Assembly (NCBI GenBank): GCA_013519935.1
Contig: JACDUA010000009.1
Coordinates: 1-64,000, forward strand
DNA length: 64,000 bases
DNA from: Ectothiorhodospiraceae bacterium WFHF3C12
Lineage (GTDB): Bacteria > Pseudomonadota > Gammaproteobacteria > Nitrococcales > Nitrococcaceae
Direction: 5' to 3'
The first letter of the stretch is position 1; the number at the start of each line of letters is the position of its first letter. The position numbers were made by a program, and so were the translations under genes. Below the pieces are notes generated by a model. That model was not told the DNA's origin, made no database searches, and saw nothing but the letters and a program-made list of their open reading frames with translations. Shown piece by piece: positions 24,691 through 33,539 of the stretch.

Positions 24691-27006
24691 TCAATCCCCC
24701 GCGGCAGTGGCGCTGGGTGGTGTCGACGCCCGGAGATAGCGAGCGAATGCCGCCTGGCTCAAGGGCTCGCTGAAATAGAAGCCCTGGAATATCTCGCAGC
24801 CTCTGTCCATCAGGAATGCCAGCTGCTCCGGGGTTTCCACGCCCTCGGCGACCGAGGAAAGACCCAGATGCCGGGCCATGGTCAGGATGGTGTCGACCAT
24901 GGCGGCATCATTGCTGTCGACAGTTATGTCGCGGACGAAGTCCTGGTCCACCTTGAGCACGTCCACGGGCAGCCGCTTGAGGTAGGTCAATGAGGAATAG
25001 CCGCGGCCGAAGTCGTCCACCGCGAACCGGACCCCCAGTTTCTTGAGTGCGTGCATCTTCGCCGTGGCCTCGGCGAGGTCTTCGATGAGCACGCCTTCGG
25101 TGAGCTCCAGGGTCAGTGCATTGCCCGGCACGCCCGCCGCGTCCAGGGTCTGCCGGACCCGCTCGACGAAATCGGCCTGGCGGAACTGGGCGGGGCTGAC
25201 GTTCACCGAGATGCGCGGCAGCGTGCCGTCGGGCGTCTCGGCCCCCAGCTCGGCTATGGCCAGGCAGGCTTCCCGCAGCACCCATTCCCCGATGTTGAGG
25301 ATGAGCCCGGTCTGCTCGGACAGGGGGATGAAGTCCGTGGGCTTGACGCTGCCGCGGACCGGGTGGAACCAGCGTACCAGGGCCTCGGCGCCCACCAGGT
25401 ACTGGTTGCGATCCACCAGGGGCTGGAAGTTCAGAGACAGCTCGCGACGATCCAGCGCCCGGCGCAGATCGCTTTCCAGGGCCAGACGTTCGTCGGCCTC
25501 GTCCTGCATGCTGGGCAGATAGAAGCGATACGTGGCGCGCCCCTCCGCCTTGGCGCGGTACATGGCCGCGTCGGCGTGGCGGAGGATGTCCTGGGCCGTA
25601 TCGGCATCCCCAGGGAATAGCGCCAGGCCGATGCTGGGCGTGACCTGGAGCCGGAAGCCGTGGATTTCGTACGGGGACTCCAGGATCTTCTGAACCCGCC
25701 CGGCGAAGCCCTGGGCCTGGGCCATCGCCTCCTCGCTGCGGTCGCCGAGCTCCGGCAGCAGCACGACGAACTCGTCGCCGCTCAGGCGCGCGGCGGTGTC
25801 CTCCTCCCGCAGTGCCTGGCCAAGCCGCTGGGCCACGCCCCGGAGTATCTCGTCGCCAACGCCGTGGCCCAGCGAGTCGTTGATGCGTTTGAAATGGTCC
25901 AGATCCAGGAACAGCAGAGCGCCGCTGTGGCCGTGCCGCCGGCAACGCGAAAGGGCCTGCTCCAGGCGGTCAAGGAGTAGCCGGCGATTGGGCAGCTCGG
26001 TGAGTGCGTCGTAGTAGGCATGACGCTCCACCAGCGCTTCGGCGCGCTGGCGCTCCGTGAAGTCCTCGACGACGCCCACGCCGCCGGTGATTTCCCCGAC
26101 ATCGTCGCGGATACCGTTGAAAAAGACCCGGACGGGCGTGGCCTTGTCGGCGGTGACCGACTCGTAGGTGCCCTCGTAGTAACCCCATCCCGTGCTCAAG
26201 GCATCGCGCACGGCCTGCTTCATGGCGTCGTCGCGCAAGTCGTTGACCATGTTCAGGCCGAGCAGCCGATCCCGGCTTGAGCCGATGATCTCGACGAACT
26301 TCTCGTTACAGTCGATTATGTTGCCGTCGGCGTCGAAATGCAGAATGCCCAGCGGCGCCTGCTTGAAGATCAGCCGATACAGCTCCTCGCTTTCCCGGAG
26401 GGCGGTCTGGCGCACCGCCATCTCCAGGCGCAGGCGTATGTTCGCCAGATTCGTGGCATGGATGCGCCGGCCGGTGAGCAGCAGCAGGAGCAGGAAAAGG
26501 CCCCAGGCGGGCACCATGGGCAGGGCCACCGACGGCTCGAACCAGGCGTAGCGCAGCATCAGCGGCGTGAGCACCGGGATTATGAAGATCGCCGCCGCTG
26601 TCCAGACCGGTGCCAGGGTCGTGACGCCCGAGGCCGCCACACCGGCCAGGATGACGCTCACGATCAGCTGATGGGGTAGATTGTCGGGCGGGAAGATCAG
26701 GAACGCGGCGCTTCCCCAGGCCAGGCCCGTCAGGATCACGGCAATCTGGTACCGGCCCAGCCAGACGCTGTCGCCGCGCTGCCGGTCGGCGCGCTGCTGG
26801 TAGGAGCGATACATCAGGGTTCGCGCCCCATAGGCGCCAAGCACCAGCCCCAGCCAGATCGCCGGCATGGGTCCCTGCATGGTCGTGGCCTGGGTCGCGG
26901 CGAGCAGCATGGCAACGGCAACGCTGATAACGCAGGTCAGCGGGAAGCCGTCGTAGAGCTGACGCGTCTGCTCACTGCGAACCTGTTGCGCGATCTTCGC
27001 TGTCAT
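24691..27006 (-). CDS. Membrane diguanylate cyclase/phosphodiesterase (PAS-GGDEF-EAL)
   Basis: 771 residues. About five or six hydrophobic helices (about 22-180) form a MASE-like membrane sensor. A PAS domain follows (about 205-330, FKQAPLGILHFDADGNIIDCNEKF), then GGDEF (about 340-500) and EAL (about 515-765). The cyclase signature is SGDEF at about residue 410, a variant that is often active. The EAL motif GAEALVRW, VDDFGRGYSSL and VAEGVET are complete, so c-di-GMP breakdown is likely. The ligand of the membrane part is unknown. Monocistronic as far as can be seen. Confidence 0.9.
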   Translation of the reverse strand: MTAKIAQQVRSEQTRQLYDGFPLTCVISVAVAMLLAATQATTMQGPMPAIWLGLVLGAYGARTLMYRSYQQRADRQRGDSVWLGRYQIAVILTGLAWGSAAFLIFPPDNLPHQLIVSVILAGVAASGVTTLAPVWTAAAIFIIPVLTPLMLRYAWFEPSVALPMVPAWGLFLLLLLLTGRRIHATNLANIRLRLEMAVRQTALRESEELYRLIFKQAPLGILHFDADGNIIDCNEKFVEIIGSSRDRLLGLNMVNDLRDDAMKQAVRDALSTGWGYYEGTYESVTADKATPVRVFFNGIRDDVGEITGGVGVVEDFTERQRAEALVERHAYYDALTELPNRRLLLDRLEQALSRCRRHGHSGALLFLDLDHFKRINDSLGHGVGDEILRGVAQRLGQALREEDTAARLSGDEFVVLLPELGDRSEEAMAQAQGFAGRVQKILESPYEIHGFRLQVTPSIGLALFPGDADTAQDILRHADAAMYRAKAEGRATYRFYLPSMQDEADERLALESDLRRALDRRELSLNFQPLVDRNQYLVGAEALVRWFHPVRGSVKPTDFIPLSEQTGLILNIGEWVLREACLAIAELGAETPDGTLPRISVNVSPAQFRQADFVERVRQTLDAAGVPGNALTLELTEGVLIEDLAEATAKMHALKKLGVRFAVDDFGRGYSSLTYLKRLPVDVLKVDQDFVRDITVDSNDAAMVDTILTMARHLGLSSVAEGVETPEQLAFLMDRGCEIFQGFYFSEPLSQAAFARYLRASTPPSATAAGD

Positions 27007-27174
27007 ATGAAGGTTGGACGTTCCCCGCCGAATGGCAGATGGGCGCGGTGCCGCGGCCCCTGATGGAAGGCGCGGTATCCCGGCGATTTCCCAACTACTG
27101 CCAGTTTCCGAATAGTAGCAGTCTTTAGGCAGCCACTGTTTGGTTGTACGACGGGCCGTCGTGGTTGGCGGGGC

Positions 27175-28011
27175 TCACTCGAGACTTTCCAGCAGGTAGG
27201 TCGGGCGTGGGCCCTGCGGCGGCAGTATGAGGCCCGAGAGGCCGCCTCCGAACAGCGCGGAGTCGATTTCCGCGGCGTTGGCACCGCGTATGTCCGTGGC
27301 AAGCTGGTCGCCGATCATCACCACCGACCGGGTTCCGGCGCGCCGGCAGGCCTCTTCGAACAGCGCGGTCGCCGGCTTGCCCAGGCGCTGGAAGCGTAGG
27401 TCGGGCCGATGGGGATAACGCTCGGCGAGAACCGCTTCCACAAGCGCGGCAATGCTCCCACTGGTCATGCCCACCGCGCCGTCACGGCGCGGGAAGAGCA
27501 GGTCCGGGTTGGGCAGGAGAAGGGTGATATCGCCCCCGGAGTCGATGCGCCGCAGAAGGGTTGTCAGCGTCGTGTTCATGACATCCAGAAAGGGTTCCAG
27601 TCCCGACTCGTCGCCGATGACCAGAATCTCGAAGTCCTCCGCGGGATCAACGATCTCGCCGCCGGCCAGTTCCACGTAGCGATGGCTGTCGGCAGGGCCG
27701 AGCACGGCGCAGCGCAGTCCCTGGAGACGGTGGGCGCGGAAATAGGGGTGCAGCAGGCTGCCGGAGGTGACGATCCGCTGCGGGGGCACGGCGAGCCCGA
27801 ATCGCCCGTAACGCTCGGACGCGGCTTCCGGTGAGCGTGAAGCGTCATTGGTGACCACGAAGTACGCCGGGCCGTCCTGGTTGAGGCTGCGTATCAGCTT
27901 TTGGGCGCCCGGCACCGGCCCGTCGCCATGGACGAGGACACCGTAGGCGTCCAGGAGCAGGCAGGCGTATCTGTGCCTGAGTTCGACCATCGTGATCGTC
28001 TCGCTCGACAT
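27175..28011 (-). CDS. HAD superfamily hydrolase, subfamily IIA (NagD-like)
   Basis: 278 residues. Motif I is LLLDAYGVL, with nucleophile Asp but an unusual second position; FVVTNDASRSP gives motif II; LGKPATALFEEACRR supplies the Lys; and MIGDQLATDIRGANAAEI is motif III/IV. The layout matches NagD/4-nitrophenylphosphatase-like enzymes with a type IIA cap. It should dephosphorylate a small phosphorylated metabolite that cannot be named from sequence. The 168-base gap to the next gene upstream of 27175 shows nothing clear. Confidence 0.85.
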   Translation of the reverse strand: MSSETITMVELRHRYACLLLDAYGVLVHGDGPVPGAQKLIRSLNQDGPAYFVVTNDASRSPEAASERYGRFGLAVPPQRIVTSGSLLHPYFRAHRLQGLRCAVLGPADSHRYVELAGGEIVDPAEDFEILVIGDESGLEPFLDVMNTTLTTLLRRIDSGGDITLLLPNPDLLFPRRDGAVGMTSGSIAALVEAVLAERYPHRPDLRFQRLGKPATALFEEACRRAGTRSVVMIGDQLATDIRGANAAEIDSALFGGGLSGLILPPQGPRPTYLLESLE

Positions 28012-28183
28012 CGGGTCTCATTCTCCGGCGTAGGCTCGCCCCAGATTATCGCAACCCGAGGGTCTCCCGTTACGGTTGCCGCGGACGTGGGTATAGGGCC
28101 CGCCGGTGCTGCCGGACGGTGGATTCGGCAGGTTTCTCGGGGGTGCGGCCGGAGCCCGGAAGGCGGACTCCGGCCGCGGCCCG

Positions 28184-29056
28184 TCATGCCGCGGGCTTGT
28201 GGGCGGTGATGGACCAGGAGCTGGAGCCCATGACGATGGACCCGTCCGGACGCTGAAACGCCGCGAGCTGATCCGCGAGAGCGGACTCGATCTCACCCCG
28301 TCGCCGTTCCGCCTCTTCGCCGGCCTCCCGGAAGACCTCGCCGGCCGGCCCGATGGCAAGCTGGAAGGCCACCGCCTGTTCGACGTTACGTCCCACCATC
28401 ACCGGCCCGTCGATGCGGTCGAAGGTGATGTCGGTGAATCCACCGGCTTCGAGCTGCGCCGTGACCAGATCGGGGCTTGCCATGGAGAAGGGGCCGGGCC
28501 CGCAGGTTTCGGCATCTTCCCCCGGTGGCGGCAGGTACCGTAGCACCAGTTCTTTCGGCAGCCCCAGCCAGGGGTTGTCGTCGATGGTCCGCCAGACGAT
28601 GAAGTTCAGCCGGCCGCCCGGCTTCAGGGCCTTGTGCACGTTGCGCATGGCCGCCACCGGACTGGCGAAGAACATCATGCCGAAGCGGGAGAAACACAGG
28701 TCGAACCGTGTTTTGAACGGATAGGTCTCCACGTCCGCCGCGATGAAGTGGACGTTGTCCAGGCCGGCCTCGGTGGCATCACGGCGGCCTTTTTCCAGGA
28801 ACGGCTCGCAGCAGTCCAGGCCCCATACCTCGCCGTCCGGGCCGACTCGGCGGGCCAGTTGCAGGGCGGTGTCTCCCCATCCGCAGCCGATGTCCAGCAC
28901 CCTGGCGCCGGTTCTCACTTCCAGCGCGTTCAGGCCCACGTCGCTGTGGTAGCTGAGCCCGCCCATGAGAATGTTGCGGAAGCGCTCGAACTTCTCCACC
29001 AGGACGTCGTTCCAGAACGCCACGTATTCGTTCTGTGCGGTCGCTGTCTCGGTCAT
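28184..29056 (-). CDS. Class I SAM-dependent methyltransferase
   Basis: 290 residues. Motif I VLDIGCGWGDTALQLARRVG, an acidic end of strand 2 (WGLDCCEPFL), DVETYPF and the post-motif LKPGGRLNFIVWR identify a Rossmann methyltransferase of the UbiE/Methyltransf_11 kind. It has a long C-terminal half (about 185-290) with no match I recognise. Good SD (GGGAGG). It is 33 bases downstream of the MddA-like gene on the same strand, so both may act on related small substrates, but this is inference. Confidence 0.8.
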   Translation of the reverse strand: MTETATAQNEYVAFWNDVLVEKFERFRNILMGGLSYHSDVGLNALEVRTGARVLDIGCGWGDTALQLARRVGPDGEVWGLDCCEPFLEKGRRDATEAGLDNVHFIAADVETYPFKTRFDLCFSRFGMMFFASPVAAMRNVHKALKPGGRLNFIVWRTIDDNPWLGLPKELVLRYLPPPGEDAETCGPGPFSMASPDLVTAQLEAGGFTDITFDRIDGPVMVGRNVEQAVAFQLAIGPAGEVFREAGEEAERRRGEIESALADQLAAFQRPDGSIVMGSSSWSITAHKPAA

Positions 29057-29089
29057 GGCCGTTTCCTCCCAATTGACAATGGTGATGCG

Positions 29090-29857
29090 TCAGGCGCGCA
29101 GGCGGGGAAGCAGTGCGCCGACCTCGCGGCAGTAGCGGCGGTACTCGTTGCCGAAATGCCCGGCCAGCTCGCGCTCCTCGAAGGCCACGCCGATTGCGAC
29201 GTAGGCGGTAAACCCCGTGGCCAACACCAGGTGGTCGGCGCGCATCTCGGGCGTGGCCCATAGACCGACCAGGATCCCGGCCATCATGGGGTGGCGGCTG
29301 TAGCGGTACATCCAGTGGCGCACGAAGGGCACCGGGGTGTAGGGGCGTTCGCGCAGGTGCAGCCACGCCTGGCGCAGCCCGAACAGGTCGAAGTGGTTCG
29401 TCGCAAAGGTCGCGGCCACCAGGTACAGCCAGCCGGAGGCGAATAGCGCCCAGATGAAGCCCCTGGCGAGAGGACCGCTGACCGACCAGATGGTCGACGG
29501 CATGGGCTGCCAGAGCCACAACAGCAGCCCCAGCGCGAGACCGGCCGTCAGTACGTAGGTGCTGCGTTCGGCCGCCGGTGGAACGCTGCGGGTCCACCAG
29601 TCCTTGAAACGCTGCCGCGCCATGACGGAGTGCTGCACGCCGAATAGCACCACCAGCGTCGCGTTGACGGCCAGCGCGCCGGCCGTGGTCGTGGTTTCCA
29701 GTGGTCCGGTACCGAAGGGGCACAGGCCCGCTGCGGAGGCAACAAGCCAGACAAGCGCCGTCATGCCCAGCGCATAGGCGACGATGCTGTAGGCGAATAT
29801 GGCGGCTCGCGGGCGGTAGCCGGTGGTGGATTGGGTATGGGTCCGTATGGTCGACAT
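29090..29857 (-). CDS. mddA: Membrane methyltransferase, MddA/NnrU-like (possible methanethiol S-methyltransferase)
   Basis: 255 residues with six or so hydrophobic helices. VVLFGVQHSVMARQRFKDWWTR, ERSTYVLTAGLALGLLLWLW and YRYSRHPMMAGILVGLWATPEM, followed by FEERELAGHFGNEYRRYCREV, are the features I associate with MddA-type enzymes, which make dimethyl sulfide from methanethiol and SAM. Related NnrU or isoprenylcysteine methyltransferase-like proteins share the C-terminal Glu-Glu/Arg-Tyr pattern, so specificity is not certain. SD GGAGGG precedes the ATG. It is first in a two-gene unit with the soluble methyltransferase. Confidence 0.65.
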   Translation of the reverse strand: MSTIRTHTQSTTGYRPRAAIFAYSIVAYALGMTALVWLVASAAGLCPFGTGPLETTTTAGALAVNATLVVLFGVQHSVMARQRFKDWWTRSVPPAAERSTYVLTAGLALGLLLWLWQPMPSTIWSVSGPLARGFIWALFASGWLYLVAATFATNHFDLFGLRQAWLHLRERPYTPVPFVRHWMYRYSRHPMMAGILVGLWATPEMRADHLVLATGFTAYVAIGVAFEERELAGHFGNEYRRYCREVGALLPRLRA

Positions 29858-30181
29858 GGTCTTCCCTCCCGTGCATCAACCCAGGAAGCACCCCGCGGCG
29901 TGGCGGCTTCAGGACCTTCGACGGGGCCAGCGCCCGGGGTGCGCGGTCCGTCCTTTGTGGAACGGTGAGTTCAGGCTATGCGTGCGGGCCGGCGCGGTCA
30001 TGAGGCCAATGTCCCGGTTTTGGGGGGTTTTTTGCGGGAAAGCGTTGCGGGGCAGGGACGGTTGTCCCGGGTTGGGGCATTGGCGCCGGATGCCTGGCCG
30101 CGGCGGGCTCGGAAGGCCTTGCGATGCGGATCAGCCGGACGGCCGTGACTCGCGGTCAACGGCGTGCGGCTGTCGAAGCGG
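29858..30181. other. Intergenic region, 324 bases
   Basis: Upstream of the MddA-like gene and downstream of the hydrolase-LuxR gene. It contains an 11-base inverted repeat with wide spacing (GCCAATGTCCC at 30005, GGGGCATTGGC at 30074, one mismatch) around a G/T-rich run. No gene or clear promoter was found. Confidence 0.4.
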
Positions 30182-31240
30182 CTATTCCAGGCCCGCCCGG
30201 CGGGCCTCGACGATCGCCTGGGAGCGTCCGGCGACGCCCAGCTTGTCGATGATGCTGGAGACGTGGTTGCGGACGGTTTTCGGGCGCAGGTCGAGCTCCG
30301 TGGCGATCTCCGGGTTGGTGCAACCCTGCGCCACGAGGCACAGCACCTCCCGCTCACGGCGGGTCAGGTCCGGGAAGCGGTCCTGTGCGGTGGAGTCGGC
30401 GTCGCCGTCCAGAAACGCCCGCAGCGCGTCGACGAAGCGAGGCCAGGCCCGGTCATCCTCGGTAAGGATGTGGTTCTGACCTTCCAGCACCATCAGTTCC
30501 GCGCCGGGGATCAGGGACGCGAGCCGTTCCCCCTCCTCCAGCGGGATCATGGCGTCTCCGCGCACGTGGGCGACCAGTGCGGGCAGGTCCAGGCGCGACG
30601 CGAGCTCACGGACGTCGAGAGACTGGAACGCCGTCCAGAGCCGGGCCGCATTGGCGGGTGTGACGGCCTCTCGCTGCAGCTCCCCGAGAAATTGCACGTG
30701 CTCCGGCGGCCCTTCGGGCATGAAGATCCGGGCGAAGAGCTCGCGAAACGCGCCGTGTTGCTGTCCCCAACCCAGCTGAATCATATCGGTCAGGGCGCGG
30801 GCCTGCTTCGCCGCCTCGGACTGGGGATCGCGGGCGAGGGCGCCCCGGGCGTACCCCCCATAGAGGGCCAGCCGGTCTACGCGCTCGGGTCGATGGGCGG
30901 CGTAGGCGACGGCGATGGCGCTGCCCTGGCAAACGCCCAGCAGGGCGAACCGGTCCAGCCCCAGGTCGTCAACGACCGCATCGAGGTCAGCGATCCAGCT
31001 GGCGACTGAAGGCTCCCCGAGCTCGCGGTCGGACAGACCGGAGCCGCGGGTATCGTATCGCACGACCGTGTGCCGCTCACCGAGTGCATCGATCCAGTGA
31101 CGCCAGATCGGGCCTTCCCAGTCGAGCTCCAGGTGGGTAAGCCAGCTGCCCGTCCAGACGACCGGCGGGCCCGTTCCGGCCGTCGAGTACGCGATTCTGG
31201 CACCGTCGTGCGTGGTGCAGACCCGGATTCTCTGCCGCAT
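30182..31240 (-). CDS. Alpha/beta hydrolase fused to a LuxR-type HTH domain
   Basis: 352 residues. An alpha/beta-hydrolase domain (about 10-278) is followed by a LuxR/GerE HTH (about 290-350; LTRREREVLCLVAQGCTNPEIA, KTVRNHVSSIIDKLGV). The nucleophile elbow reads GVCQGSA, so the usual Ser is Cys104. The other triad members look present as Asp229 (HVRGDAMIP) and His257 (GQNHIL). Such fusions can act as transcription regulators in which the hydrolase fold senses or turns over a small lipophilic ligand. It is on the same strand as the two methyltransferase genes and upstream of them, so these are possible targets. Ligand unknown. Confidence 0.85.
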   Translation of the reverse strand: MRQRIRVCTTHDGARIAYSTAGTGPPVVWTGSWLTHLELDWEGPIWRHWIDALGERHTVVRYDTRGSGLSDRELGEPSVASWIADLDAVVDDLGLDRFALLGVCQGSAIAVAYAAHRPERVDRLALYGGYARGALARDPQSEAAKQARALTDMIQLGWGQQHGAFRELFARIFMPEGPPEHVQFLGELQREAVTPANAARLWTAFQSLDVRELASRLDLPALVAHVRGDAMIPLEEGERLASLIPGAELMVLEGQNHILTEDDRAWPRFVDALRAFLDGDADSTAQDRFPDLTRREREVLCLVAQGCTNPEIATELDLRPKTVRNHVSSIIDKLGVAGRSQAIVEARRAGLE

Positions 31241-31307
31241 CCGGCAAGTGTAGTTCAGCCCCGGGCATTCCTCAGCCCCGGGAGCGGGAAAGGCGGGCGA
31301 GCGCGTC

Positions 31308-33239
31308 CTACCCGGCGCCGCTCTCCAGCTCGGCCTTCATTTCCTCCAGCTCCGCCCAGCGTTCCACGGCCGCGTCCAGGGACGCCTGCTGTGAGTCGAG
31401 ATCGTCGAGAACGGACTGGATGGTCTGCTGGTCCTGCTCGTAGAAACCGGGCGCGGCGATGCGCTGCTGAAGGGCCTCCACGGCCTGTTCCAGGCCATCG
31501 ATGCGCTCGGGCAGCTGGTCCAGCTCCCGCTGGAGTTTGTAGCCGAGCTTGCGTGCCCTGGGCGGTCTGGCCGTCGTGGGGCCGGGGCTCTGCGCTGGTG
31601 ACGCAAGCGTGGACGAGGATGGCTCCGGCTCGGGCTCGTCCGCCTGGGCCAGGGTGGCGCCGCGCTGCAGCCAGTCGCTGTAGCCGCCCACGTACTCCTG
31701 GACGCGGCCATTGCCCTCGAACGCCAGGGTGGAGGTGACCACGTTGTCCACGAAAGCCCGGTCATGGCTGACCAACAGGAGGGTGCCCTGGAACTCGACC
31801 AGCTGGCTCTCCAGGACCTCCAGCATCTCCACGTCCAGGTCGTTGGTGGGCTCGTCGAGCACCAGCACGTTGGCCGGCTTCGTGAACAGCCGTGCCAGGA
31901 TCACGCGGTTGCGCTCGCCGCCGGACAGGGCCTTGACGGGCTGGCGCGCACGCCTGGGCGAGAACAGGAAATCCTGCAGGTAGCCGATGATGTGGCGGTC
32001 CTTGCCGTTGACGGTGACGTGGTCGCGACCCTCGGCCACGTTTTCGGACACCGTCTTCTCCTCGTCCAGCTTTTCCCGGAGCTGATCGAAGTAGGCGATT
32101 TCCAGGTTGGTGCCAAGCTTCATGGTGCCCTGATCGGGCTGTAGCTGACCCAGCAATATCCGCAGCAGCGTGGTCTTGCCCACGCCGTTGTTACCGATGA
32201 GGCCAATGCGGTCGCCGCGCATGATCCTGATGGAGAAGTCCCTGATCAATGGCTTGCCGTCGTAGCCATGGGTAATGTTGCGGGCCTCGACGACCTTGCG
32301 GCCGGTCTGGTCCGCCTCCTCCATCTGCATTCTGGCGCTGCCCTGGCGGTGGAGGCGTTTGGCACGCTCGGCACGCATGGCCTGCAGCGCCCGCACGCGG
32401 CCCATGTTGCGGGTCCGCCGCGCCTTGATCCCCTGTCGTATCCAGGCCTCCTCCTGGGCCAGCTTCTTGTCGAAGAGGGCATTCTGGCGCTCCTCTTCCT
32501 CCAGCCATTTCTCCTTCTTCTCCAGGAAACTCTCGTAGTCGCCCGGCCAGCTGGTCAGCCGGCCCCGGTCCAGCTCGACGATGCGCGTCGCCAGCGCCTG
32601 GAGAAAGCGCCGGTCATGGGTGATGAACAGCACCGCGCCGGGGAAACCCTTCAGGGTGCTTTCCAGCCATTCAATGGTGCTGATGTCCAGGTGGTTGGTG
32701 GGTTCGTCCAGCAGGAGCAGATCGGGCCGCGAAACCAGCGCCTTGCCCACGGCCACCCGGCGCCGCCAGCCGCCGGAGAGGGTATCGAGACGCTTGCCCG
32801 CCGGCAGACGAAGCTGACTGATGATGGTCTCCACCTGCTGCTCGACGTGCCAGCCCCCGTGGGTCTCGATCTGCTGTTGCAGGGACTCCATCTCGCGTAG
32901 CCCCTTATCGCCGGGCTCACCCGTGGCCAGGGCGTGGTAGCGATCCACCAGGGCCTGGACCTCGGCCATGCCGGAGCGCACCACCTCACGGACGGTGCGG
33001 TCGCTGCCCTCGGGCAGCGTCTGCTCCAGCTGGCTGATACGCACGCCGTCCATGCGCTGGATGGTGCCGGCGTCCGGCTGAATGGCGCCGGTGATGAGAC
33101 TGAGCATTGACGACTTGCCCGCGCCGTTGCGGCCGATCAGGCAGACGCGCTCGCCGCGCTGGATGCCGAAATCGGCCTGGGAGAGCAGCGGCGTATCGCC
33201 GAATTCCAGGGAAACATTGTCGAGTCGAACGAGATCCAA
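31308..33239 (-). CDS. uup: ABC-F ATPase Uup
   Basis: 643 residues with two ABC modules, each with Walker A (GRNGAGKSS; GNNGVGKTT), signature (LSGGW; LSGGE) and Walker B (LLLLDEPTNHLD; VLVLDEPTNDLD). A linker (about 240-310) and a C-terminal coiled coil (about 560-640) are present. No membrane partner: a soluble ABC-F translation or DNA-structure factor. The frame is open to a GTG at 33269. I prefer TTG at 33239, which begins MDLVRLDNVSLEFGDTPLL and aligns with the start of E. coli Uup. A TATAAT only 8 bases before the GTG would otherwise make the mRNA leaderless. Confidence 0.88.
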   Translation of the reverse strand: MDLVRLDNVSLEFGDTPLLSQADFGIQRGERVCLIGRNGAGKSSMLSLITGAIQPDAGTIQRMDGVRISQLEQTLPEGSDRTVREVVRSGMAEVQALVDRYHALATGEPGDKGLREMESLQQQIETHGGWHVEQQVETIISQLRLPAGKRLDTLSGGWRRRVAVGKALVSRPDLLLLDEPTNHLDISTIEWLESTLKGFPGAVLFITHDRRFLQALATRIVELDRGRLTSWPGDYESFLEKKEKWLEEEERQNALFDKKLAQEEAWIRQGIKARRTRNMGRVRALQAMRAERAKRLHRQGSARMQMEEADQTGRKVVEARNITHGYDGKPLIRDFSIRIMRGDRIGLIGNNGVGKTTLLRILLGQLQPDQGTMKLGTNLEIAYFDQLREKLDEEKTVSENVAEGRDHVTVNGKDRHIIGYLQDFLFSPRRARQPVKALSGGERNRVILARLFTKPANVLVLDEPTNDLDVEMLEVLESQLVEFQGTLLLVSHDRAFVDNVVTSTLAFEGNGRVQEYVGGYSDWLQRGATLAQADEPEPEPSSSTLASPAQSPGPTTARPPRARKLGYKLQRELDQLPERIDGLEQAVEALQQRIAAPGFYEQDQQTIQSVLDDLDSQQASLDAAVERWAELEEMKAELESGAG

Positions 33240-33277
33240 GAGCGGCCACCGTCTGGGTGTTGCGGTCACGGAGGCGC

Positions 33278-33283
33278 ATTATA
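33278..33283 (-). promoter_or_regulatory. Consensus -10 box of uup
   Basis: A perfect TATAAT on the minus strand, about 39 bases upstream of the TTG start at 33239. No good -35 hexamer lies 16-18 bases upstream. Confidence 0.5.
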
Positions 33284-33397
33284 GACCCCAGACCCCGCCC
33301 GTCCCATGGGCGGACACGGGGTGGGATGGACCGTTTGTGCCGTGGCATAGCGCCCGCGCCTTGTACCGATCCCGGCCCGCGGCTCATGAGGATCGGC

Positions 33398-33511
33398 GGA
33401 TTACGGCTCCCGCCTGATGCACCCTACCGATACCGAGTGCCGGCTCGGTGCACCGGGCAACTCCGCACGCTGAGGCGAAGCCCAGGTTGGAATAGCGAAG
33501 CGTATTCCACC
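33398..33511. repeat. Cluster of intergenic palindromes between uup and betA
   Basis: The clearest unit is GGTTGGAATA-gcgaagcg-TATTCCACC at 33485-33511, a near-perfect hairpin. Before it, about 33398-33440 has a second palindrome-like unit (GGCGGATTACGGCTCCCGCC). Both belong to types dispersed in GC-rich gammaproteobacteria. The 270-base gap holds no gene. Confidence 0.55.
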
Positions 33512-33539
33512 GTCGATGCCGTACCGGCCGCCATTCCCT

